A stretch of 64,000 nucleotides of DNA from Myxococcus xanthus. Lineage in GTDB: Bacteria; Myxococcota; Myxococcia; Myxococcales; Myxococcaceae. Below are positions 17,453 to 26,025 of this stretch, in pieces. Location of the stretch: positions 871,001-935,000 of the forward strand of contig NZ_CP017174.1 in the NCBI RefSeq assembly GCF_006402735.1, in the 5' to 3' direction. Every line of letters begins with the position of its first letter. Positions within the stretch are counted from its first letter, which is position 1. The translations under genes and the position numbers were made by a program. The notes under the pieces were generated by a model, which saw only the letters and a list, made by a program, of their open reading frames with translations, did no database searches and was not told the DNA's origin.

Positions 17453-19180
17453 TCAGCGAATCATCCCCGCCACGCCCGTCACCTTCTTGAGCAGGTCGAT
17501 GCGGGCGTGGGCGCTGGTGTCGGCCCGCGCGTCGTCGCGGTACTTCGCCAGGAGGTTGCGCGCGGCGTTGGCCTTGGGGGCGTCAATCTTCCCGCTCGTC
17601 TCCAGCCGGTCCACCCGGCGCTCCAGCCGGTCGATGCTCTGGAGGATGTCCTCCAGCGTGGGGGCGGAGGCCTTCAGGGGCCGGGGCGGCGCGACGCGGG
17701 TGTCCTCGGCGCGCGGGGCCGGCGGCGGACGCTCCACACCGTCCGGCGGAGCCGGCGCGACGGCGGCGGCGACCAGGGGCTGAAGCGGCACTTCCTCCAC
17801 GGGCGCCTGCTCTGGCTCGGCGGGAGGCGGGGTGACCGCAGCGGCCTGCTCCGGCGCCGCGGCTTGCTGTGGCGTGATGGACGGCGGCACGAGCGCGGGG
17901 GCCTTCGCGCCGCGGATGACGACCGCGGCGGCGCCCGCGAGCAGCAGCACGGCGAAGCTCACGGCACCCACCAGCGGCAGGTGTTTGCGCAGCGGGCCTC
18001 GGACGCCCGCGGCGCGCAGCTCCTGCGAGGTCAGCTCGGTGTTCAGCTCCGGGGGCACCGGCACCGGCGTGGTGGGACGGCGCGCGTCCGCTTCCGCCGC
18101 CGCGGCGGACTTCTCGAAGCCGGGCGCGAGCGCGCTGGGATTGGAGCGCGTGGAGGCCCGCAGGGTGCGGCGCAGCTTGTGGAGTTGCTGCCGCAGCGCG
18201 TCCGCGGAGTTGGGGCGCGTCTCCGGGTCCTTGGTGAGCATCTGCAAGATGAAGGCGTCCAGCGCGGGCGGCAAATCGGAGACGAACTCCGACGGGCGAG
18301 GCGGCCGCGCCTCCACGTGCTTCATCAGCAGGTCCACCGGCGAGCTGCCCACGAAGGGCAGGCGGCCGGTGACGATTTCGAAGGTGACGACGCCCAGGGC
18401 GTAGAGGTCCGTCATCGGACCCACTTCCTGGCCGCGCGCCTGCTCCGGCGCCATGTACTCCGGCGTGCCCACCACCATGTCCGTGCGCGTCTGCGCGGTG
18501 CGGCCGGTGGGGCCCTGGCCTCGCTTGGCGAGCCCGAAGTCCAGCACCTTCACGTAGCGCGAGCCGTCCGGCTGCTGCACCAGGAAGATGTTGCTCGGCT
18601 TGAGGTCGCGGTGCACCACGCCCGCGCCGTGCGCGGCTGCCAGCGCGGCCAGCACCTCGTCGAGCAGCGCCAGTGCCTCCTGCACCGGCAGCCGGTTCTT
18701 CTCCGTCAGCACCGCGTCGAGCGCCTGGCCCTCCAGGTACTCCATGACGATGTACTGCCGGCCGTCCGGCACCTGGCCGAAGCCGAAGATGTCGATGATG
18801 CCCCGGTGACGGATGGCGTTGACGGCGCGGGCCTCCGCCAGCAGCCGCTCCACCTGCTCGGTGGAGTGAGCCAGCTCCGGGCGCAGCACCTTCACCGCCA
18901 CGCGCTTGCCGATGAGCGGCTGGATGCCTTCGTACACCAGCCCCATGCCGCCCACGCCGATGCGCGAGCGCAGCTCGTACTCGCCCAGCTTCAATCCGAT
19001 GAGCGGGTCCCTCTGCACGGCCGCGGGCGGGGGAGGCTCTGAGGCCTGCACCACCACGTTCGGCTCCTCGCGCGGGGGCACGTCGAACGACGACAGCACC
19101 ACCGTCCCATCGCGTGGGCACACGGTGGTGTCGGCAGGTACGGCCAGGCCGCAGGTATCGCAGATCAACTCGGAAGCCAT
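17453..19180 (-). CDS. Transmembrane Ser/Thr protein kinase with N-terminal zinc-ribbon motif
   Basis: A 575-residue Hanks-type kinase. The N-terminus has Cys pairs (CDTCGL and CPRDG) like a small zinc ribbon. The kinase domain (about 65-325) has the glycine loop GVGGMG, VAVKVL, HRDLKPSN, DFGLAK and GTPEYMAPEQ, so it should be active. A single transmembrane helix follows at about 395-415. The periplasmic part is Pro/Ala-rich with a C-terminal helical segment. Such kinases are abundant in myxobacteria. It converges on the GT51-like gene with 12 bases between them. Confidence 0.9.
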   Translation of the reverse strand: MASELICDTCGLAVPADTTVCPRDGTVVLSSFDVPPREEPNVVVQASEPPPPAAVQRDPLIGLKLGEYELRSRIGVGGMGLVYEGIQPLIGKRVAVKVLRPELAHSTEQVERLLAEARAVNAIRHRGIIDIFGFGQVPDGRQYIVMEYLEGQALDAVLTEKNRLPVQEALALLDEVLAALAAAHGAGVVHRDLKPSNIFLVQQPDGSRYVKVLDFGLAKRGQGPTGRTAQTRTDMVVGTPEYMAPEQARGQEVGPMTDLYALGVVTFEIVTGRLPFVGSSPVDLLMKHVEARPPRPSEFVSDLPPALDAFILQMLTKDPETRPNSADALRQQLHKLRRTLRASTRSNPSALAPGFEKSAAAAEADARRPTTPVPVPPELNTELTSQELRAAGVRGPLRKHLPLVGAVSFAVLLLAGAAAVVIRGAKAPALVPPSITPQQAAAPEQAAAVTPPPAEPEQAPVEEVPLQPLVAAAVAPAPPDGVERPPPAPRAEDTRVAPPRPLKASAPTLEDILQSIDRLERRVDRLETSGKIDAPKANAARNLLAKYRDDARADTSAHARIDLLKKVTGVAGMIR

Positions 19181-19312
19181 CTCAAACCGGGAAGCAGCGT
19201 AGCAGGAGGACCCGGGTGGGGCGATGTGCTCCGGTCCGGAGTGCCTGGCCGGCGGTCAGGCGCAGCACGCAAGCGCCCTCCGGGCAGGCACCCCAACGTC
19301 GGACAGCGGACG

Positions 19313-20974
19313 CTACGGGTTGGCACTGACGCAGTCGAATTCCGGCAGTTGCTCGCCCGCGCTTCCTTCGAGCCCGGGGCCGGAGCCGCCCCGACCGCCC
19401 GGACCGACCTGGAAGGTAACGCCGCCATCCGTGTAGCGGACCGTCGCGCCCGGGCCACACCACACACCCACCGAGGGCCCGCCACCCCCGCCACCCCCGC
19501 CACCCCCACCGCCACCCCCGCCGCCGGGACCGCCCGCGCCGCCCGCGCCGCCGGTCGTCCGGTGGATGATGACGCCTCCGTCGACGACGCCTCCGTCCCG
19601 CACGACATGGCCGCCGTTGCCGCCGTGCCCGCCTTCGCCTCCGGGGCCTCCGGTACCGCCTTCGCCACCCTCGCCACCCGGGCCTCCACCGAGCGTGCGC
19701 AACACGCTGCCTTCCTCCATGGCCGCCTGGGAACCGATGAGCAGCAGGGAGATGGACGCGCCGCCACCGCCACCGCCGCCGCCGCCCGCACCACCACAGC
19801 CGCCCGTTCCGCCCGCGCCACTGCCACCGCCGCCAGCGACGCTCACGTTGTCGATTCTGCAGCTTCCACCAGACCCGCCGCCGCCACCGCCGGAGCCCGT
19901 CGTGCCGCCGCCGCCGGGCTCGCCTTGCTGTTCGGCGGTCCATGTCCCGTCGCGCAGCACGCCCATGCCCGCGCCGCCGCCACCCGGTGCGCCGGGGCCT
20001 CCTTCCGTGCCGCCCTGGCCTTGCTCGCCCGAGGAGGGGTTGCAGACGCACTCACGCCCGGAGCACGCGGCGTCCGGTGCATCACCGCCCGCGCCGCCCG
20101 CGCCGCCCGTCTCGCCGGGCCCGCCCGTGCCGCCATCCCGTCCAGGAGAGCCGTTGCCGCTGCCAATCACACCCAAGCCGCCCGTGGGCGCGATGCCATC
20201 CGGGCAGGTGATGGAGACAGGCGTCCCGCCCATGCCCGTATCGGAGTTGCCGTCGCCTCCGCTCTGCCCTTCGCCTCCGTCGGGGCCGCCCAGGCCCGCG
20301 TCCCCCGCCTCGCCGGGAGCGCCCTGGCCCCCCGCGCCCGCGGCCAGGGTGACGTGACGCAGACGGACCCCGGAGGAGTCCACCATGCGCACGGCGATGG
20401 AGGGCTCACCGGGGCCGGTCGCGGTGGCGGCGCTGACCTGCACGTACTCCATCAGCACACCCGCGTCCTGGAGTCCCCGCACCGTCAACCCCAGCGTGCC
20501 GGCGTCGAACATGGCCACGCGGTTCGCGGCGCGGCGCCAACCGCCACTGCGTCCGGCATAGCCGCCGTGCAGCGAGACGGGGACGTCCAGCACCAGGCCC
20601 GCCTCGTCGTAGGCGCCGCCCGCGAGGAACAGGTGGCGCGGGCCGCCGTCCAGTTCGCGCAGCATCGTCAGCGCGCGGCCCACGGTGCGCAGCGGCGCCT
20701 GCCGGGTGCCCACGCCCGCGTCGTCATCCCCGTCCATGGGGTCGATGAAGAGCCCCGCGTCCGCTTGGCCATCCACGCCGTCACAGTCGGTATCGGCGAA
20801 GGCGTCGTCGGGAAGGTCCTCGCCGGGGGCGGGGGTACAGGCGGCGACGTTGGGCTCACAGCGTCCCTCGTCGCTGCAGCGCTGCCGCGCACCGTCGAAG
20901 TCGTAGCACGCGCCCGCACCGAGCGCCGCCACGAGCGCCGTGCCCGTGGCGCCGAGCATCCTGGTCTTCCGCAT
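19313..20974 (-). CDS. Large glycine-rich lipoprotein (surface protein)
   Basis: A 553-residue protein. The start MRKTRMLGATG is supported by GAGGAG just upstream. The lipobox region is ALGAGAC. An N-terminal region with Asp-rich DTDCDGVDGQADAG (possible calcium-binding type) is followed by a beta-helix-like segment, then very long Gly runs with embedded Cys. Glycine-rich surface lipoproteins of this kind are common in myxobacteria; no activity is known for this one. The gene follows the exported TPR-free partner by 15 bases. Confidence 0.75.
   Translation of the reverse strand: MRKTRMLGATGTALVAALGAGACYDFDGARQRCSDEGRCEPNVAACTPAPGEDLPDDAFADTDCDGVDGQADAGLFIDPMDGDDDAGVGTRQAPLRTVGRALTMLRELDGGPRHLFLAGGAYDEAGLVLDVPVSLHGGYAGRSGGWRRAANRVAMFDAGTLGLTVRGLQDAGVLMEYVQVSAATATGPGEPSIAVRMVDSSGVRLRHVTLAAGAGGQGAPGEAGDAGLGGPDGGEGQSGGDGNSDTGMGGTPVSITCPDGIAPTGGLGVIGSGNGSPGRDGGTGGPGETGGAGGAGGDAPDAACSGRECVCNPSSGEQGQGGTEGGPGAPGGGGAGMGVLRDGTWTAEQQGEPGGGGTTGSGGGGGGSGGSCRIDNVSVAGGGGSGAGGTGGCGGAGGGGGGGGGASISLLLIGSQAAMEEGSVLRTLGGGPGGEGGEGGTGGPGGEGGHGGNGGHVVRDGGVVDGGVIIHRTTGGAGGAGGPGGGGGGGGGGGGGGGGPSVGVWCGPGATVRYTDGGVTFQVGPGGRGGSGPGLEGSAGEQLPEFDCVSANP
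19481..19525. repeat. Nine-base tandem repeat in the glycine-rich gene
   Basis: GCCACCCCC is repeated three times directly and once more after a three-base gap. On the coding strand it encodes Gly runs. A nine-base unit keeps the frame, so copy-number change would alter length without switching the gene off. Confidence 0.7.
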
Positions 20975-20988
20975 GACTCTCCTCGAAT

Positions 20989-21900
20989 TCAAGGCAACGT
21001 CCCGGACAGGCCCACCATGCCCCCACCGGGGACCACGGCGGCGGAGGGCTGTACCTTCGCGGGCAGCTCACCGGGCAGCAGGAACATCACCGCGCCCGCC
21101 ACGAGCCCCGCGGCGCCCAGTCCAAAGGCCACCCGACTCAGCGTCTGCGCCCGGCGGCCCGACGACGCGAGTCCATCCGCGTTGTCCAGCGGAGCGTCCG
21201 GCGTGCCGTCCTTGTCGAGCCGCGAGTACTTGTCGCCCGCCTGCAGGTAGAACACGGTGCCCACGCCGGCCAGGGCGACACCGCCCGCGGCGGGCAGCCA
21301 CGCCCAGCGGCGCAGCGGGCGGATGGGCTCGGGCTCCAGCTCCAGGGCCAGCGGCTTCGCCTCCACCACGGCTACGGGCGGCGGGGGCGGCTCGGCTTGG
21401 GGCGGCGCCGGCGGCGGGCCGCGCAGGGCCGTCTGCGCCACGGGCAGCACCGCGTCGATTGATTGGGTGAGCGAGTCCAGTAACTGGTCCTCGCTCACGC
21501 CGGGGATGAGGTGCTCGGTGACGAGCGCGCCGTCGTTGGCGGTGTAGATGCGCGCGCCCGTGCGGTAGCCGCTGAGCAACTGGCCCAGCTCCGTCACCAG
21601 GACGAGCTCCGTCTTCCCCGCGGCGCCCAGCGAGCGGATGCAGGAGGGCGCCGTGCGGTTGCAGCGCAGCAGCGGGCGGCGCTTGGACGCGGACAGCTTG
21701 CGGGTGATGTCCTCGATACGGACCACCACCAGCCCACGGGCCCGGAGCTGCTCGGCCACGTGCTCCTGGGCGAACTCGACGACGTGGGAGGGAGCTCCCG
21801 CCGCGTCAGGCGGTGCGACCAGGACGGACAGGGGCGGCGGGGGAGCCGCGGCAGGCGCCTGGGTGGCCAGGGTGAGCGCGGCGAGGAGGGAGATCCACAC
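20989..21900 (-). CDS. Exported protein with N-terminal sensor-like domain and C-terminal helices
   Basis: A 303-residue protein. GTG 21900 is chosen because it gives the signal peptide WISLLAALTLATQAPAAA. The exported domain includes a Cys pair region (LLRCNRTAPSCIRSLG) like that of FlgT/TolB-N-like proteins described in myxobacteria; this likeness is tentative. A Pro-rich linker and two hydrophobic segments end the protein. It sits 15 bases upstream of the glycine-rich lipoprotein start, so the two form an operon. Confidence 0.65.
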   Translation of the reverse strand: MWISLLAALTLATQAPAAAPPPPLSVLVAPPDAAGAPSHVVEFAQEHVAEQLRARGLVVVRIEDITRKLSASKRRPLLRCNRTAPSCIRSLGAAGKTELVLVTELGQLLSGYRTGARIYTANDGALVTEHLIPGVSEDQLLDSLTQSIDAVLPVAQTALRGPPPAPPQAEPPPPPVAVVEAKPLALELEPEPIRPLRRWAWLPAAGGVALAGVGTVFYLQAGDKYSRLDKDGTPDAPLDNADGLASSGRRAQTLSRVAFGLGAAGLVAGAVMFLLPGELPAKVQPSAAVVPGGGMVGLSGTLP

Positions 21901-22049
21901 CCAATCACTTTCCCCCCGACCGGACCTCCTCGCAAGGTCGGGAATCACCGCTCGTGCTTCGGGTGAAACCCACCGGGGCGGAGCGCGTGTGGTGGGAGGC
22001 CACCCCACCGGCCCGGGGTCGTTTCCGACGCGCCGGGCCGGGCGTGGCT

Positions 22050-23846
22050 TCAGCGCCGGGGCCGCTCCGACGGGGCCGGGCGAATCTGGGTCTTCTCGGA
22101 GCCGCCATTCGAGCCCTGGGTGCCGTCGTCGTCTTCATCGGACTCCGTCGCGGGGCGGGACGGCGGCGGGCGGCGCGCGCCCACGGCCGGGCGTGCGCCG
22201 GTGGCCAGGTTGGGCGAGGGCGCCCGCGAAGGCGGGGTGAAGGGCGGCGGCCGGCGCGGAGGCACCGTGCTGGGGCCGTCATCCTCCGCGAGCAGGTCCT
22301 CGGAGACCTCGACCTTGGCCTCGGTGGGGATGGCGGTGCGCGTCTCCTCGGCGGCCTCCGCGAAGGGGTTGCGTGTGGGCGGCGGCGTCGCGTCGTCGTC
22401 CATGGCGGGCGGCGGGCGCGGCGGCGCGGCGGCTGCGGGCCGGGCCACGGGCGTCGCGGGCTTCACGGCCGGCGGAGGCTCCGGCGGCCGGACGCGCGCC
22501 GAGGGCGGCGGGGTGGGGTGACTGGCGGGCACCTGCACCTGCACGGCTGGCGCGGGAGGCGGAGGCGGCGGGGCGGCGGCCTTGCCGGCCTTCGCGTCGC
22601 GGGCGTCCTGCTTGAGGCGCTGCTCGAAGTCGGCCCACTCCTTCTTGAAGTGGGCGGGGTCCGGACGCCCCTCCTCGCGGTGCTTGAGCGACGGGGCCCA
22701 TCGCACGGTGTACGACTCACCCGCGTGGAAGGTGGGCGGCGGCGGCAGGCCGTAGGTGGCCGGGTCGAAGAAGGACTCGTCCAGGTCGTGGAAGCCGTAC
22801 GCGCGCGCCTTGCTGACGAAGTTGGGGATGATGCCGGTGGGCGCGTGGTAGCCCAGGATGTGGTCGTCCTCATCCTTGGTGACGGGCGTGAAGACGAAGA
22901 TGTCCTGGGTGCGGTAGTCGCCCTTCTCGTTGAGGGGCAGCACCTCCGACAGGGCAATCGTCTTGCGGCTGCCGTCGTGGAGGCGCTCGCAGCAGATGAT
23001 GAAGTTGATGGCGCTGGCCACCTGGGCGCGCACGGCCACCATGGGCAGGTCCACGCCGGACATGAGGCACAGCGACTCGATGCGGCGCAGCGTGTCCGTG
23101 GGCGTGTTGGCGTGCGTGGTGGCCAGCGAGCCGCCGTGGCCGGTGTTCATGGCCTGCATGAGGTGGAAGGCCTCGCCGCCGCGCACCTCACCGACGACGA
23201 TGCGGTCGGGGCGCAGACGCAGCGCGGAGTGGAGCAAATCACCCATGTCCACCGCACCCTTGCCGAACTTGTCGGGCGGCCGGCTTTCGAAGGGCACGAC
23301 GTGGGACTGATTGAGCTGGAGCTCGGCCGAGTCCTCGATGGTGAGGATGCGCTCCTCATCCGGGATGAGCGACGACACGATGTTGAGCAGCGTCGTCTTG
23401 CCGGAGCCCGTGCCGCCGGCCACCAGCATGTTGAGCTTGGTGGCGATGCCCGCTTCGATGAGGCGCGCCATCTGCGGCGTGAGCGACCCGAACTTCATCA
23501 AGGATTGGACCGTCAGCTTCTCCTTGAAGAACTTGCGGATGGAGATGGTGGTGCCCTTGCGCGCGATGGGCGGAATCACCACGTGGATGCGGCTGCCATC
23601 CGGAAGGCGCGCGTCCAGGCGGGGGCGCTCTTCGTTGAGCATGCGGCCGACGAACTGCGCCATGTTGCGCGCGGCGCCGAGCAGGCCTTCGTCGGTGAAC
23701 GATGCATCCACTTTCGTGAGCCGGCCCTTGCGCTCAATCCAGATGTCGGTCGGGCCGTTGATCATGATTTCCGACACGGCCTCGTCATCCATGTAGGGCA
23801 GGACGGGCTTGAGGAACGCGCGGAGTGACTCGGTGTACATCGTCAT
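22050..23846 (-). CDS. CpaF/TadA-family secretion ATPase
   Basis: A 598-residue type II/IV secretion ATPase. The ATPase domain (about 1-370) has Walker A GGTGSGKTT, the Asp box ILTIEDSAELQL, Walker B LRPDRIVVGEVRG and the His box HGGSLATTHANTP. The C-terminal 230 residues are Pro/Ala-rich, probably disordered, and are absent from typical CpaF. ATG 23846 is chosen because the upstream in-frame extension has no plausible function. Such ATPases power Flp pili and related machines; the TadE/TadG-like operon at the start of the window is a possible partner, but 18 kb away. Confidence 0.9.
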   Translation of the reverse strand: MTMYTESLRAFLKPVLPYMDDEAVSEIMINGPTDIWIERKGRLTKVDASFTDEGLLGAARNMAQFVGRMLNEERPRLDARLPDGSRIHVVIPPIARKGTTISIRKFFKEKLTVQSLMKFGSLTPQMARLIEAGIATKLNMLVAGGTGSGKTTLLNIVSSLIPDEERILTIEDSAELQLNQSHVVPFESRPPDKFGKGAVDMGDLLHSALRLRPDRIVVGEVRGGEAFHLMQAMNTGHGGSLATTHANTPTDTLRRIESLCLMSGVDLPMVAVRAQVASAINFIICCERLHDGSRKTIALSEVLPLNEKGDYRTQDIFVFTPVTKDEDDHILGYHAPTGIIPNFVSKARAYGFHDLDESFFDPATYGLPPPPTFHAGESYTVRWAPSLKHREEGRPDPAHFKKEWADFEQRLKQDARDAKAGKAAAPPPPPPAPAVQVQVPASHPTPPPSARVRPPEPPPAVKPATPVARPAAAAPPRPPPAMDDDATPPPTRNPFAEAAEETRTAIPTEAKVEVSEDLLAEDDGPSTVPPRRPPPFTPPSRAPSPNLATGARPAVGARRPPPSRPATESDEDDDGTQGSNGGSEKTQIRPAPSERPRR

Positions 23847-24024
23847 GGCGCCACCCAGGCTAGCGCGCTCTGGCCCCAGGGCCCAAGAACCCGCCCCGCC
23901 TGCCCGGCTGCTTTCTGGGGCAGGGGCCGCCCACCGGCGGTTTCCAGCGCGGGCGGGCGGAAAGCAGTGGGCGCTCCCGGGGCCCGGTGTTTCAATGCCG
24001 CCGCCGCTGGAATGGGAGGCGTGA

Positions 24025-24702
24025 GTGCTCGCGGAAGGGCTGCCGGAAGACTGGAAGCAGGAACTGCGCGCGGCGCTGGCGTCGCCGTCGTTCCATGAGC
24101 TGGAGCGCTTCGTCGAAGCGGAGCGGCGGGAGGCCACCGTCTTTCCGTCGGAGGAGGACCTCTTCTCCGCCTTCCGGCTCACGCCCTATGAAGACGTGCG
24201 GGTGTTGCTGCTGGGCCAGGACCCCTACCACGGGCCGGGACAGGCGCATGGGCTGGCCTTCTCGGTGAAGCCGGGGGTGGCGCCGCCGCCCTCGCTGGTG
24301 AACATGTTCAAGGAGCTGGAGAGCGACGTGGGCGTGCCCCGCCCGAAGGACGGCTCTCTGATTCCCTGGGCCCGGCAGGGTGTGCTGCTGCTCAACGCGG
24401 TGCTGACGGTGCGGCAGGCGAAGCCCAACAGCCACGCGGGGCACGGCTGGGAGGACTTCACGGACGCCGTCATCCGCGCGGTGAGCGCCAAGGACGACCC
24501 GGTGGTGTTCCTGCTGTGGGGCCGCTACGCGCAGAAGAAGAAGAAGCTCATCGATTCGAAGCGGCACGTCGTCATCGAGGGCACACACCCCTCGCCGCTG
24601 TCGGCCAGCAATGGCTTCTTCGGCAGCCGTCCCTTCAGCGCGGTGAATGCGGCGCTGGAGTCCCACGGCCGTCCGCCCATCGACTGGCGCCTGTCCGCCT
24701 GA
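24025..24702 (+). CDS. ung: Uracil-DNA glycosylase
   Basis: A 225-residue family 1 UDG that removes uracil from DNA, starting base excision repair. It has the catalytic loop GQDPYHGPGQAHGLAFS (Asp of the water-activating motif) and the second active-site loop THPSPLSASNGFFGSRPFS. Length is normal. Start GTG 24025 has GGGAGG five bases upstream. It is divergent from the CpaF-like gene, with a 178-base intergenic region in which no other feature was seen. Confidence 0.97.
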   Translation: MLAEGLPEDWKQELRAALASPSFHELERFVEAERREATVFPSEEDLFSAFRLTPYEDVRVLLLGQDPYHGPGQAHGLAFSVKPGVAPPPSLVNMFKELESDVGVPRPKDGSLIPWARQGVLLLNAVLTVRQAKPNSHAGHGWEDFTDAVIRAVSAKDDPVVFLLWGRYAQKKKKLIDSKRHVVIEGTHPSPLSASNGFFGSRPFSAVNAALESHGRPPIDWRLSA

Positions 24703-24731
24703 AGAGGCGGCGAGCCCCGCGAGACTCGGGC

Positions 24732-24760
24732 CGGACACACCGGGGCCGCGTTGATACGCT
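24732..24760 (+). promoter_or_regulatory. Candidate leaderless promoter of the thioesterase gene
   Basis: CGGACA (24732-24737), a 17-base spacer and TACGCT (24755-24760) lie ten bases before ATG 24771, and no Shine-Dalgarno sequence precedes that ATG. A -10 box this close would place the transcript start next to the ATG. Confidence 0.35.
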
Positions 24761-24770
24761 GCGGCGCGAC

Positions 24771-25583
24771 ATGACCGCTGCCTTCCTCGCCGCCACCACC
24801 CCCGAGCCGCTCTCTCCCAACCGCTACGGCATCCGCTTCACCGCGCCCTGGTACCAGGGCAAGGGCGCCTATGGCGGCATCGTCGCGGGGGCGACGCTGC
24901 GCGCGTTGGAGCACACCCTGGCGCAGGCCCAGCAGCCGGGCCGTCCCGTGCGCACGCTCACCGTGCACTTCTGCGCGCCCGCGGTGGAGGGGGAGGCGGA
25001 AATCCAGACGCGCATCGAACGGACGGGGCGGCTCGTCACGCACGCGACGGCGCGCATCGAGAGCGCCGCGGGTGTGCTGTGCGTGGCCACCGCCACGTTC
25101 GGCACCTCGCGCGGTGGCGTGACGGAGTACTTCGACGTCAAGCGCCCCGTCGTCCCGCCGCCGCACGAGGTGCCCGCGGTGCCGGATGACGTGCCCATGC
25201 CCACCTTCTGCAGCTTCTTCGAGTACCGCTTCTGCGTGGGCTCGGCGCCGTACTCCGGCGCGGACGTGGCGGAGACGGGCGGGTGGATTCGTCCCAAGGA
25301 CTCGCTGGTGCTGGACGCGCCGCTGTGTGTGGGGCTGATGGACGCCTATCCGCCGTCGGTGCTCTCGCGGGTGGATGGTTTCCACGCGGCGGCGAGCGTG
25401 GACTTCACGGTGCACTTCTTCCACGACCTGCCACGGCCCGGCCTGCGCGAGGACGCCTACTTCCTGCGTACGGGGCGCTCACGGCAGGCGGCGGAGGGTT
25501 ACTCGGAGGACTTCCAGCAGCTGTGGACCCAGGAGGGCGAACTGCTGGCTCAGTGCCGCCAACTGGTGGCGGTGTTGGGGTAG
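24771..25583 (+). CDS. Thioesterase family protein (double hotdog, TesB-like)
   Basis: A 270-residue protein with two hotdog-type halves, as in TesB-like acyl-CoA thioesterases. Features are YQGKGAYGGIVAGATLRALE in the N-terminal half and DAPLCVGLMDAYPPSV in the C-terminal half. It would hydrolyse acyl-CoA; chain length cannot be inferred. ATG 24771 is used because the upstream frame overlaps ung. It converges on the response regulator gene with three bases between stops. Confidence 0.7.
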   Translation: MTAAFLAATTPEPLSPNRYGIRFTAPWYQGKGAYGGIVAGATLRALEHTLAQAQQPGRPVRTLTVHFCAPAVEGEAEIQTRIERTGRLVTHATARIESAAGVLCVATATFGTSRGGVTEYFDVKRPVVPPPHEVPAVPDDVPMPTFCSFFEYRFCVGSAPYSGADVAETGGWIRPKDSLVLDAPLCVGLMDAYPPSVLSRVDGFHAAASVDFTVHFFHDLPRPGLREDAYFLRTGRSRQAAEGYSEDFQQLWTQEGELLAQCRQLVAVLG

Positions 25584-25586
25584 CGC

Positions 25587-25952
25587 TCAGGCCGCCGAGG
25601 CGAGCTGTTTGACCAGCAGTCGCACCAGCTCCACGGGCTGGATGGGCTTGGGCAGCAGCTCCGCGCCGTAGCGGATGGCCACGGACACGAGGTCATCCAG
25701 GTCCTCGTGTCCGGTGAGGAAGATGAACGGCACCCGGCAGTCCTTCAGCTCACGCATCACCGTGAGCACGTCGGAGCCGTTCATGTCCGGCATGTTGTAG
25801 TCGCAGAGGATGGCGGAGACGCTGGACAGGTCCAGGTTGAACGCCTCTGCGGGTGACTGCACCGTCACGACTTCGTAGCCCGCGCTCTGGAGGATGTCCC
25901 TCACCACCGAGAGCACGAAGGCGTCGTCGTCAATCACCAGCACGTTCTGCAT
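25587..25952 (-). CDS. Single-domain response regulator (CheY-like)
   Basis: A 121-residue receiver domain with nothing fused. The acidic pocket is IDDD near the N-terminus. The phospho-acceptor Asp is in LCDYNMP, the conserved Thr in FLTGHED and the Lys in LLPKP. It would receive a phosphoryl group from an unlinked histidine kinase and act by protein-protein contact. No kinase is adjacent. Confidence 0.92.
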   Translation of the reverse strand: MQNVLVIDDDAFVLSVVRDILQSAGYEVVTVQSPAEAFNLDLSSVSAILCDYNMPDMNGSDVLTVMRELKDCRVPFIFLTGHEDLDDLVSVAIRYGAELLPKPIQPVELVRLLVKQLASAA

Positions 25953-26025
25953 CGGGCCCTCTCCGGGAGCGGTTCAGCGCATCCTACTCAAGCTTCTCCC
26001 ACGAGATTGTCACGTGACACACGTC

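Noticed and set aside
19226-21250. Long plus-strand frame (over 670 codons) opposite the glycine-rich lipoprotein
   Set aside because: Its Ala/Arg-rich product mirrors the Gly codon runs; the minus-strand gene has a lipobox and ribosome site.
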